The notes beneath the pieces are model-generated. The model made no database searches, was not told the DNA's origin, and worked only from the letters and a program-made list of their open reading frames with translations. Positions 1 to 6,065 of a stretch of 9,019 nt of DNA are shown here, piece after piece. This DNA is from Alphaproteobacteria bacterium (GTDB lineage Bacteria; Pseudomonadota; Alphaproteobacteria; UBA2136; UBA6156), in the NCBI GenBank assembly GCA_027490875.1, contig JAIXXE010000042.1, positions 1-9,019 of the forward strand, written 5' to 3'. Made by a program: the position numbers and the translations under genes. Within the stretch, counting starts at the first letter, position 1. Every line of letters starts with the position of its first letter.

Positions 1-2
1 CC

Positions 3-206
3 TTGGCGGCGCGGGGGGGTGCCGTACTCAACGACATCAAGGCCAACGAACCCCAAGCCGACCGCGACCGTCAGGCCATTCTGTGCTGCCTGACCCTGAT
101 GAGCGACGTGGCCGACGCCGAGCGTAAGCTGGATGACCAGGTGGGTGCCGTGACCCAATTTCACCGGATGCTGGCCGACCGCTTGCAAGGCCTCATCCCT
201 TCCTAA
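3..206 (+). CDS. ZapA-like cell division protein, C-terminal part (5' end outside window)
   Basis: The reading frame is open to the left edge, so only the last 67 codons are visible. The first in-frame TTG is not evidence for a start. The visible segment is acidic and basic helix-forming sequence with a hydrophobic stretch around AILCCLTLMSDVADAERKLD, then a short helical tail. This resembles the C-terminal coiled coil of ZapA, the small protein that cross-links FtsZ filaments at the division ring. No catalytic motif is expected or seen. The main support is context: zapA commonly lies just before the 5-formyltetrahydrofolate cyclo-ligase gene in Proteobacteria, and that gene begins 8 nt downstream. 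In gammaproteobacteria 6S RNA sits between the two, but there is no room for it here. A different small coiled-coil protein remains possible. Confidence 0.5.
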   Translation: MAARGGAVLNDIKANEPQADRDRQAILCCLTLMSDVADAERKLDDQVGAVTQFHRMLADRLQGLIPS

Positions 207-214
207 GCCAGACC

Positions 215-862
215 ATGGGGCCAACGAAATCAGAGCTGAAACCAGGGCTCAAATCAGAACTGCGTCAAGTGCTGCGGCATCGGCGCAGTGTCATTCCCTA
301 CGACCTGCGCAGCACCACCCAGTGGAAGATTATCAACCACCTGCGTAGCCTGATTGCCGACCTTGCCCCCACCGTGGTGGCGCTCTATACCGCCCAGGAT
401 GGCGAGATTAACCTCGAGCCGTTGGCCCACGAACTCTGGCGCGATGGGCAGATTGTGGCGCTGCCACGCGTGGTAGCGCGGGGGCACCCCTTGGTGTTTA
501 ACCTGTGGCCGCCGGCGGGAAAACTGGAAGCCGACCTGCTGGGCATGGGGGCAGCCCTTGGGCCGGAAATACTGCCTGCAGTGGTGGTGGTGCCAATGTT
601 GGGCTACAGCCAAACTGGCCACCGTTTGGGCTACGGCGGCGGCTATTACGACCGCACGCTGGCCGCCTTTAAGCACCCTTGCCGCACCGTTGGAGTGTGC
701 TATACCGAGCTTGAACTGCCCCCCACCTTTACCCCCGAACCCCACGACCAGCCGTTGGATTACATCGTGACCGGCAAGGGCGTGATTACACGAAGTACAA
801 CCAAGACGCCCAAGCCAGTTTCCCCCCGCAAGCGGGTGGCCAAACCGCGCAAGAAGGGCTAA
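215..862 (+). CDS. fau: 5-formyltetrahydrofolate cyclo-ligase
   Basis: This cytoplasmic enzyme (5-FCL, MTHFS, also called YgfA) uses ATP to convert 5-formyl-THF to 5,10-methenyl-THF, returning stored folate to the one-carbon pool. The 215-residue product has the family layout: a basic N-terminal helix (about residues 11-27, KSELRQVLRHRRS), a central part with VALYTAQDGEIN (55-66), and the signature HRLGYGGGYYDR at 136-147 that forms the nucleotide and folate site. VGVCYTELEL (159-168) and the DYIVT near-terminal strand (182-186) are also typical. The family fold ends near residue 190. A Lys/Arg/Pro-rich tail of about 22 residues follows and is probably disordered. The ATG at 215 lacks an obvious Shine-Dalgarno sequence and begins 8 nt after the preceding stop, so it may rely on coupled translation. 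The family call is secure. Confidence 0.95.
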   Translation: MGPTKSELKPGLKSELRQVLRHRRSVIPYDLRSTTQWKIINHLRSLIADLAPTVVALYTAQDGEINLEPLAHELWRDGQIVALPRVVARGHPLVFNLWPPAGKLEADLLGMGAALGPEILPAVVVVPMLGYSQTGHRLGYGGGYYDRTLAAFKHPCRTVGVCYTELELPPTFTPEPHDQPLDYIVTGKGVITRSTTKTPKPVSPRKRVAKPRKKG

Positions 863-872
863 GATTGCCGCC

Positions 873-2459
873 ATGACTGCGTTGCTTTGTGTTAAAAATC
901 TTCAGGTACACGCTGGCCAGGTACCGTTGGTGCAGGATGTATCGTTTACCATTCAGCAAGGCGAAACCTTGGCGCTGGTTGGTGAAAGCGGCAGCGGCAA
1001 AACGCTTTCGGCGCTCAGTGTTTTGGGGCTGTTGCCCGAGGGGCTCAGTCGCACCGCGACCACCTTAACACTCGGCGCCGATGACTTGCTAAGCCTGCCA
1101 CCCAGCCAACTACGTCGCCTGCGTGGCAAGCGCATGGCGATGATTTTTCAGGAACCCGCCACCGCGCTTAATCCCGTACTAACCTGCGGGGCGCAGGTGG
1201 CCGAGATGTTCCAGATTCATACCCCCGAGCTGACGCGCGTCGAGCGCCAACAACGCGTGCTGACGCTGTTCGACCAAGTGCAACTAAGCGCGCCCGCGCG
1301 CATGGCCCAAAGCTACCCGCACGAACTTTCGGGCGGGCAGCGCCAACGCGTTATGATTGCCATGGCGTTGGCGCACAGCCCTGCGCTGCTGATTGCCGAC
1401 GAACCCACCACCGCGCTGGACGTAACCGTGCAGGCGGAAATTCTGGCCTTGGTGAAAAGCCTCCAGCGCGATTTAGGCATGGCCATGCTGTGGATTACCC
1501 ACGACTTTGGCGTGGTCAAAACGCTGGCCGACCGGGTTGTGGTGATGCAGCACGGGCACATGATGGAACACGGCCCTGCCGCCCGCCTGCTAAGCAAACC
1601 GAAGTCGCCCTATACCCAACAGCTGTTGGCAGCCACCCTCACGCTTAACCCCACACCCCCTGCACTGCCCAAGGCCCCAAAACCCCTGCTGGAAGTGACC
1701 AACTTGGGCCATACCTACCTCCGCCCTGCCCCATGGTTTTGGCAACCCGCCACGCAGCTGCACGCGCTGAACAAGGTAAACTTTACACTGCCCCAAGGTA
1801 CCACCTTGGGTGTGGTGGGGGAAAGCGGCAGCGGCAAATCCACGCTCGCGCGCGTGCTCACCCGCCTGCAACCTGCCGCCGAAGGTGGGCGGATTGCCTT
1901 TCTGGGGCAGGACTTTTTAAGCCTGAAAGGCGAAGCCCTCCGGCAGGCCCGCCGCGAGATGCAGATGGTCTTTCAAGACCCCGTCACCTCGCTGAACCCT
2001 GCTCTGGATGTGTTCACCACGCTCACCGAACCCATCCGCGCACATCGCTTGCTCCCACCCGCGCAGTGGCCTGCCCGGGTGGCTGAACTGCTTGCCCAGG
2101 TAGGCCTGCCGCCCGAAGTGGCCACGCGCTACCCGCATCAGTTTTCGGGCGGGCAGCGCCAGCGCCTTGCGATTGCCCGCGCCTTGGCACTGCAACCCAA
2201 ACTGATTGTGGCCGACGAACCCGTCAGCGCATTGGATGTCAGCATTCAGGCGCAAATCCTCGACCTCTTCGTGCACCTCCAACGCACGCTTGGCACCAGC
2301 TATGTGTTCATCAGCCACGACCTGCGCGTGGTCAGCCATCTCGCCCACCAAGTGCTGGTGCTGAAGGCTGGTGACGTGGTGGAATATGGGCCAACTGCCA
2401 AGGTGTTTGGTAACCCCAAGGCCGCCTACACCAAGCAGCTGCTCAAGGCAGTCATTTAA
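873..2459 (+). CDS. Peptide-type ABC transporter, fused double ATP-binding protein (YejF-like)
   Basis: The 528-residue protein is two complete ABC ATPase domains in one chain, the arrangement and length of YejF-type proteins that power dipeptide, oligopeptide or microcin C-type uptake at the inner membrane. Domain 1 has Walker A GESGSGKT (37-44), Q-loop Gln93, signature LSGGQ (152-156), Walker B ending in ADE (175-177) and switch His210. Domain 2 has Walker A GESGSGKS (316-323), Q-loop Gln368, signature FSGGQ (424-428), Walker B ADE (447-449) and His482. All residues for hydrolysis are present in both halves. Each half carries the QEP/QDP-x-T-x-LNP motif and a YTxxLL segment after the ATPase (247-252, 519-524), both usual in the Opp/Dpp/Yej subfamily. 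The gene starts 10 nt after fau and ends 2 nt before the amine oxidase. No permease or binding-protein gene is nearby, so its partners must be elsewhere. Substrate cannot be told from the sequence. Confidence 0.93.
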   Translation: MTALLCVKNLQVHAGQVPLVQDVSFTIQQGETLALVGESGSGKTLSALSVLGLLPEGLSRTATTLTLGADDLLSLPPSQLRRLRGKRMAMIFQEPATALNPVLTCGAQVAEMFQIHTPELTRVERQQRVLTLFDQVQLSAPARMAQSYPHELSGGQRQRVMIAMALAHSPALLIADEPTTALDVTVQAEILALVKSLQRDLGMAMLWITHDFGVVKTLADRVVVMQHGHMMEHGPAARLLSKPKSPYTQQLLAATLTLNPTPPALPKAPKPLLEVTNLGHTYLRPAPWFWQPATQLHALNKVNFTLPQGTTLGVVGESGSGKSTLARVLTRLQPAAEGGRIAFLGQDFLSLKGEALRQARREMQMVFQDPVTSLNPALDVFTTLTEPIRAHRLLPPAQWPARVAELLAQVGLPPEVATRYPHQFSGGQRQRLAIARALALQPKLIVADEPVSALDVSIQAQILDLFVHLQRTLGTSYVFISHDLRVVSHLAHQVLVLKAGDVVEYGPTAKVFGNPKAAYTKQLLKAVI

Positions 2460-2461
2460 CC

Positions 2462-3709
2462 ATGGCGGCAGCGCCAACAGGCTTGCCTGTTATAATTATC
2501 GGCGCTGGGGTGGCGGGGCTGCGTGCGGCCCAGCTGTTGCGGCACCAAGGCGTGCCCGCCACGATGCTAGAGGCCAAGGGCACGATTGGCGGGCGCATGT
2601 GCACAGTGCCCTACCACAACGCGTGGCTGGAAATGGGCGCGAGTTGGCTGCACAGCTACCACCAACACCCCTTTCGTACCATGGTAAAGAAGCTGGGGTT
2701 GCGTACAGTTTTTACCAACTATAACCAAGCCCACACCTTCCCCGGCGTGCAGAGAGATGACACCTGGCATACCAAGCTGCAACAGGCCATAAAGCGCGCC
2801 GCCAAACAGCCCAAAGATGCCCCGCTTGAAAGCTTTCTCACCAATCTTTCAACCAGTATGCGAGCGACCGCTATGCTGGAAGCCGAGATGTATTATGGGG
2901 CATCACTTAACAAACTCTCGGGCTGGAACTTCGATGAAGGCGAAGAAACTAAAAACGAAGATTATCTGCTGCTGGGCGGCTGGGTGCACTGGCTGCAAGC
3001 CCAAGCCAAGGGGCTGGAGATTCGCCTCAACACCCCTGTGGCCACCATTGAAGCAACCAAGGCTGGCCTGCGCGTTACCACCACCCACGGTACTACACTA
3101 GAAGCCTGCGCGGTCATCAACACCGCGCCGCTGGGGGTGCTGCAACAGCCCACTCAACAGGCGGCGCTGCTGCCCGCCCTGCCCCCGCGTCACCGCCAAG
3201 CCATTGCGGCGTTGGGCATGGGGAACCTCGAAAAACTCTTCTTTACCGCGCCCATCCCCAGTTGGCCACGCCACGATGTCATGCTGCTTAACCACCCGCT
3301 GCTGCCCCTGTGGTACGATGTAACCCCGCTGCTGGGCACCCCGATGCTGATGGGGCTCGCGGGCATGGGCGCGCTGGAAGCCCTCCCCAAAAACCCCAGC
3401 GCCGCCGACTGGTTGGCACTGGCAACACCTGCCCTGCGCCAAATGATTCCGCACGGCCCACTGCCCACCATGGTGGCCCACAGTGCGTGGCAGAGTGACC
3501 CTTTCAGCCACGGCAGCTACAGCTATTATAAAGTTGGCAGCAGCCCCGCCGACCGCAAAACCCTGCAAAAGCCTTGGTTGGGTGGCCGCTACTGGCTGGC
3601 AGGCGAGCATACCGACACCGCCTACCCCGCCAACATTCAAGGCGCGTGGCGCAGCGGCGAACGGGTGGCCAAAGCTCTGTTAAAAGAGATGTCGCTTAAA
3701 ACACGTTAA
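2462..3709 (+). CDS. FAD-dependent amine oxidase family protein
   Basis: This 415-residue flavoprotein belongs to the flavin amine oxidase group (monoamine or polyamine oxidase, LSD1-like fold). These enzymes oxidise an amine to an imine while reducing FAD and O2. The N-terminal dinucleotide fold has GAGVAG at 14-19, the ribose-binding acidic residue in MLEAK (Glu37), then GGRM at 43-46 and the EMGASWLH segment at 57-64. A middle segment has the usual GG...L pattern followed by NTPVATIEA. The C-terminal FAD motif is AGEHTD at 380-385 with GAWRSGERVA at 394-403. No signal peptide is visible, so it is probably cytoplasmic. The start ATG is 2 nt after the transporter stop, so the two genes are likely co-transcribed. 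Its TAA stop lies inside the TTAA that also forms the stop of the decayed CinA-like fragment on the other strand. The substrate is unknown, and a related desaturase or oxidoreductase role is possible. Confidence 0.85.
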   Translation: MAAAPTGLPVIIIGAGVAGLRAAQLLRHQGVPATMLEAKGTIGGRMCTVPYHNAWLEMGASWLHSYHQHPFRTMVKKLGLRTVFTNYNQAHTFPGVQRDDTWHTKLQQAIKRAAKQPKDAPLESFLTNLSTSMRATAMLEAEMYYGASLNKLSGWNFDEGEETKNEDYLLLGGWVHWLQAQAKGLEIRLNTPVATIEATKAGLRVTTTHGTTLEACAVINTAPLGVLQQPTQQAALLPALPPRHRQAIAALGMGNLEKLFFTAPIPSWPRHDVMLLNHPLLPLWYDVTPLLGTPMLMGLAGMGALEALPKNPSAADWLALATPALRQMIPHGPLPTMVAHSAWQSDPFSHGSYSYYKVGSSPADRKTLQKPWLGGRYWLAGEHTDTAYPANIQGAWRSGERVAKALLKEMSLKTR

Positions 3710-3754
3710 CCGCGTACATCCAGCCCCACGTCACTCACCAGCGCCTGCACGGCC
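3706..3754. repeat. Left direct repeat flanking the A+T-rich cassette
   Basis: This is the contiguous 49-bp arm, 46 of 49 identical to 4426-4474 in the same orientation. It begins with TTAACCGCGTACATCC. The differences are at 3728 (A for G), 3733 (A for G) and 3748 (C for T). The two arms bracket the membrane-protein gene with a 720-bp offset. The repeat contains the stop codon and last codons of the CinA-like gene, so it resembles the product of integration at, or duplication of, a gene's 3' end. No integrase or inverted terminal repeat was seen. Confidence 0.9.
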
Positions 3755-3796
3755 TTCCACGTAGTAAAGGTAGCTGCCAATGTCAACGTCGGAAAA
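3706..3796 (-). pseudogene. Decayed 3' fragment of the CinA-like gene (partial second copy)
   Basis: This stretch aligns to the end of the intact CinA-like gene: 3706-3754 matches 4426-4474 with 3 mismatches, and 3755-3796 matches 4540-4581 with 5. The 65 bases between (4475-4539 in the intact copy) are missing here. On the - strand it reads VDIGSY, two changed positions around a kept Tyr, then VEGRAG. It then shifts frame, because 65 is not a multiple of three, and meets a TGA at 3733-3731. The remaining end (AVQALVSD, one change, GLDVRG, stop) lies in another frame. No start or N-terminal part is present, so it cannot make a functional protein. Similarity stops abruptly at 3796/3797, where the A+T-rich segment begins. 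Confidence 0.9.
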
Positions 3797-3828
3797 TGAA
3801 GACGGTGATTAAACCCCTAGTTAAATTA

Positions 3829-4410
3829 TTACTTACGCAATAAAGACCGCCGCCATAAAAGGAAAACAACCAACGCAGCATTTGCTAACATGAGTGAAAA
3901 CGGAAAAAGAGCCGTAGCAATAGAGATATTCATCAAGGCAAAGAGAGAAAGACAGTGCCTTGCTACATTAAGCCCATATAAATAAACTGCTTCTTCAAAA
4001 GGTTTAGACCACGATTTACGGAATGTCGGTATAAAAGCGAGCAAATCAATTGCCGTAACTAAAATTACTGAGAGCATTGGATTTTCTGTGATTACCCACA
4101 AAGGAATTGCTAAGAGTGCAGCAAAAAAGGTTAAAAAGTCACTTCTTTTGATTCCACGAAAGCCATTTTTGATTGTTACCAACACAATCCCTAAACATAG
4201 TAAAGCTACAACGCCCGTACCCCAAGCACCTGGCCCTGCTTGTTCTGATAACTGCGCAAAGAAAATTATAAAGGTAAGAACCGTCCATAATATCCAAGTA
4301 AACGGGTGAGGTTTCACTGTACCTCGAACAACCTGAAGCAAATATGGAATATGAACTCCAACCGCCATAAGGACAGTGATTATTCCAAAAATTTCCTGAT
4401 CGTTATTCAT
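3829..4410 (-). CDS. Uncharacterised multi-pass inner-membrane protein (KPHPFTW family, PQ-loop-like)
   Basis: The 193-residue product is strongly hydrophobic, with about six or seven likely membrane segments (roughly 7-28, 37-53, 62-81, 92-107, 112-128, 145-166, 169-187). It has no signal peptide or catalytic motif. The first third carries IPYLLQVV followed by KPHPFTW (33-39) and a Trp/Thr-rich helix. From memory this matches a widespread family of uncharacterised bacterial membrane proteins. A second IP motif (127-128) followed by a basic segment and KPFEE (136-140) makes the two halves look like a diverged duplication, as in PQ-loop or SemiSWEET-type carriers. Function is unknown and transport is only a guess. 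The ATG is 15 nt after the CinA-like stop with a weak AAGAAG upstream, so it may be read from that operon. Two 60-base samples are 35% G+C against 68% in the adjacent gene, which points to foreign origin. A repeat of the neighbour's 3' end follows it. Confidence 0.8.
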   Translation of the reverse strand: MNNDQEIFGIITVLMAVGVHIPYLLQVVRGTVKPHPFTWILWTVLTFIIFFAQLSEQAGPGAWGTGVVALLCLGIVLVTIKNGFRGIKRSDFLTFFAALLAIPLWVITENPMLSVILVTAIDLLAFIPTFRKSWSKPFEEAVYLYGLNVARHCLSLFALMNISIATALFPFSLMLANAALVVFLLWRRSLLRK

Positions 4411-4425
4411 TATAGGCTTCTTATT

Positions 4426-4474
4426 TTAACCGCGTACATCCAGCCCCGCGTCGCTCACCAGCGCCTGTACGGCC
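4426..4474. repeat. Right direct repeat, at the end of the intact CinA-like gene
   Basis: This is the partner of 3706-3754, with 46 of 49 bases the same. A second matching block, 4540-4581, corresponds to 3755-3796. The bases between the blocks are bounded by CGGCC at 4470-4474 and again at 4535-4539. That suggests the other copy lost 65 bp by slippage or recombination between these short repeats. This arm is functional coding sequence. Confidence 0.9.
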
Positions 4475-5169
4475 AGAAAGCTCTGTTCCACCGCCTGTGC
4501 ATCGGCCCCACGGCACACCAAGGCGGTGCCAGCGCGGCCTTCCACGCGGTAGGGGTAGCTGCCAATGTCAACGTCGGCAAAGCGGCCTTGAATCACCGCC
4601 AGCCCTTCGGCCAACTGGCTTTCCATGCCCCATACATCCACCTGCCGCATATGCAGCGGCGTGCCCGTTTGCAGCAGCGCCAAGGTGGCTTCAAACATCA
4701 GCTGCATGATACGCGGCTGCCCCGCCAGAATAGCCACATTTTCCATGATGCAGCTCGGGGCAAAGCTCTCGCCGTGCGGCACGATGCGGGCACCCGCGGG
4801 ATAGTCGGCCATCCTAAGTGCCGCAGGAGTTACACGGCTGCCGTAGTGGTCGCGCAGCTGCTGTTCAATGGCAACATTTCGCTGCACCGCCACGCCAAAG
4901 GCCTTGGCGATGCTGGCAATGGTAATGTCATCGTGGGTGGGGCCAATCCCGCCCGTGGTAAACACATAGGTATAGGTTTGGCGCAGCGCATTGACGGCGG
5001 CGCCGATGGCAGCCTCGCTGTCGCGCACCATCCGTACCTCGGCAACGTCCAGCCCCACATCGGCGCAGCGGCGGCAGATGTAGTTTACGTTCACATCGGC
5101 AATGCGGCCCGAAAGCACTTCATTGCCGATGACCAGAATCGCGACGGTGGGGTTTTTTTTATTCATCAT
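4426..5169 (-). CDS. CinA-like molybdopterin-binding domain protein (COG1058), short form
   Basis: The 247-residue protein is the MoCF_biosynth/CinA N-terminal domain without the C-terminal PncC-type nicotinamide-nucleotide amidase domain of full CinA. The first strand and loop VAILVIGNEVLSGRIADVN (9-27) and the binding loop TTGGIGPTHDD (71-81) are the family signatures, with PxGAxxxxN-like features around 124-144. Annotations usually call such proteins competence/damage-inducible protein A or molybdopterin-binding protein. The real activity of this short type is not settled; in full CinA the domain acts on ADP-ribose or NMN-related nucleotides. The start at the first of two tandem ATGs (5169) is supported by CCGAGG about 8 nt upstream. 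The gene follows the exonuclease by 11 nt and precedes the membrane protein by 15 nt. An eight-A run covers codons 3-6. A broken second copy of its 3' end lies at 3706-3796. Confidence 0.88.
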   Translation of the reverse strand: MMNKKNPTVAILVIGNEVLSGRIADVNVNYICRRCADVGLDVAEVRMVRDSEAAIGAAVNALRQTYTYVFTTGGIGPTHDDITIASIAKAFGVAVQRNVAIEQQLRDHYGSRVTPAALRMADYPAGARIVPHGESFAPSCIMENVAILAGQPRIMQLMFEATLALLQTGTPLHMRQVDVWGMESQLAEGLAVIQGRFADVDIGSYPYRVEGRAGTALVCRGADAQAVEQSFLAVQALVSDAGLDVRG

Positions 5170-5180
5170 GGGTGCCTCGG

Positions 5181-6044
5181 TTATTGCTGCGATGACAGGC
5201 CTGGTTTAGGGCCCTCGGTCATGGGCCGCTCGGCGCTGTTCCATGCCTCTAAAAACTGCTGCAAATGCACTTTCTGGGGGCCTTCCTTGGCCAACAAGGT
5301 TTTCACCGTGTCCAGTTCTTGGTACAGCCGCTCGGGCGCCAGCACCCCCGTCAGCACCTGATATTTTAAGTAAAGCAGGTAGGTATTGAGCACATCGGTC
5401 TCGCAGTAGTCGCGTATGTCATTCACCTTCCCCGCCGCAAACAGGTCGCAGACACGCGACCCGTCAAGGTCAAGCTTGCCCGGCAGATTGGCCAGCGTGC
5501 ACACTTCGTCCAGCTTAGGCATCCCACGCGCGGCGCCAAAATCGGAAAGCGTATCGGCCATATCCACATGCCAGATTTGGTCGTAGCGGCTGGTGTAGTT
5601 GCTCCACTTATCACCCCGCTGAAACAGCCAGCCCGCCGGCAGGCCATGATGCATCGCCCGCAGCTTGATCACGGGTAAGTCAAAGCCACGACCATTAAAG
5701 CTCACCAACCGCAGCGGCTCGCGCGCGCCAAACTCCAGCCACAGTTCCAGCAACCGCAGCTCAGCATCGGCCTCCTCGCCAATGCACCCAAGTCTGCGCA
5801 GGTGGTAGCTTTCCTGCCCGTCCACCATCTCAACATCGGCCAGCAGGCACCCCACTGCCACAATCTTATGAAAGCTGGGGCGCGGAAAGTCGCTGCCCGT
5901 ACTGCTTTGGGCCTTGTGTTTTTGTAAAATCAGTTCGGTCACGGCTGCGTCGTCCAGCCCGTCGGTGTCGGCCCACAGGCGGCGCGCCAAGGCCACGTCG
6001 GGGACGGTTTCCAAATCGAACACAAGCAGTTTACGCGGGCCCAT
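5181..6044 (-). CDS. Predicted 3'-5' exonuclease, PolB-like (DNA_pol_B_exo2 family)
   Basis: The 287-residue protein has the DEDD exonuclease fold related to the proofreading domain of family B DNA polymerases (Pfam DNA_pol_B_exo2, COG3298), without a polymerase domain. Exo I is FDLETV with Asp10 and Glu12. Exo II is SFNGRGFDLPVI (115-126) with Asp122. Exo III is YCETD (213-217) with Asp217, the DEDDy form using Tyr213. The four acidic residues would bind two metal ions for hydrolysis of DNA or RNA from the 3' end. The biological substrate is not known. A Gln/Ser/Pro-rich tail of about 15 residues ends the protein. The ATG at 6044 is preceded by GGTGGA at a good distance. It heads a - strand operon with the CinA-like gene 11 nt downstream, and it is divergent from sfsA with only 21 bp between the start codons. 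Confidence 0.88.
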   Translation of the reverse strand: MGPRKLLVFDLETVPDVALARRLWADTDGLDDAAVTELILQKHKAQSSTGSDFPRPSFHKIVAVGCLLADVEMVDGQESYHLRRLGCIGEEADAELRLLELWLEFGAREPLRLVSFNGRGFDLPVIKLRAMHHGLPAGWLFQRGDKWSNYTSRYDQIWHVDMADTLSDFGAARGMPKLDEVCTLANLPGKLDLDGSRVCDLFAAGKVNDIRDYCETDVLNTYLLYLKYQVLTGVLAPERLYQELDTVKTLLAKEGPQKVHLQQFLEAWNSAERPMTEGPKPGLSSQQ

Positions 6045-6058
6045 GCTTCCACCATACT
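6030..6058 (+). promoter_or_regulatory. Possible sigma70-type promoter for sfsA-map-radC
   Basis: TTTACG (6030-6035) and CATACT (6053-6058) are 17 bp apart, each matching 4 of 6 consensus bases. Transcription would start about 7 nt later, at or just before the sfsA ATG at 6066. That would give a nearly leaderless mRNA and would agree with the absence of a Shine-Dalgarno sequence before sfsA. The match is weak and the -35 element lies inside the divergent exonuclease gene, so chance is a real alternative. Confidence 0.3.
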
Positions 6059-6065
6059 GCCCCCG

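Noticed and set aside
207..214. A 6S RNA gene between the ZapA-like end and fau, as in gammaproteobacteria
   Set aside because: Only 8 nt separate the two genes.
254..874. A 206-codon open frame on the - strand across fau
   Set aside because: It is antisense to a certain gene, has no recognisable motif, and its composition reflects the opposite strand.
3098..3640. A 180-codon - strand open frame within the amine oxidase
   Set aside because: It has shadow-like Gly/Gln/Arg/Val composition and no motif, and the + strand gene has intact FAD motifs at both ends.
3797..3828. A terminator or inverted repeat at the left end of the A+T-rich cassette
   Set aside because: No stem with a T run was found for either strand, and no sequence here mirrors the right end at 4411-4425, so there is no support for a transposon end.
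4306..5361. A 351-codon open frame on the + strand opposite the CinA-like and exonuclease genes
   Set aside because: It is rich in His, Gln, Arg and Ala with no domain, and it lies wholly antisense to genes with clear family motifs. It is a by-product of their codon bias.
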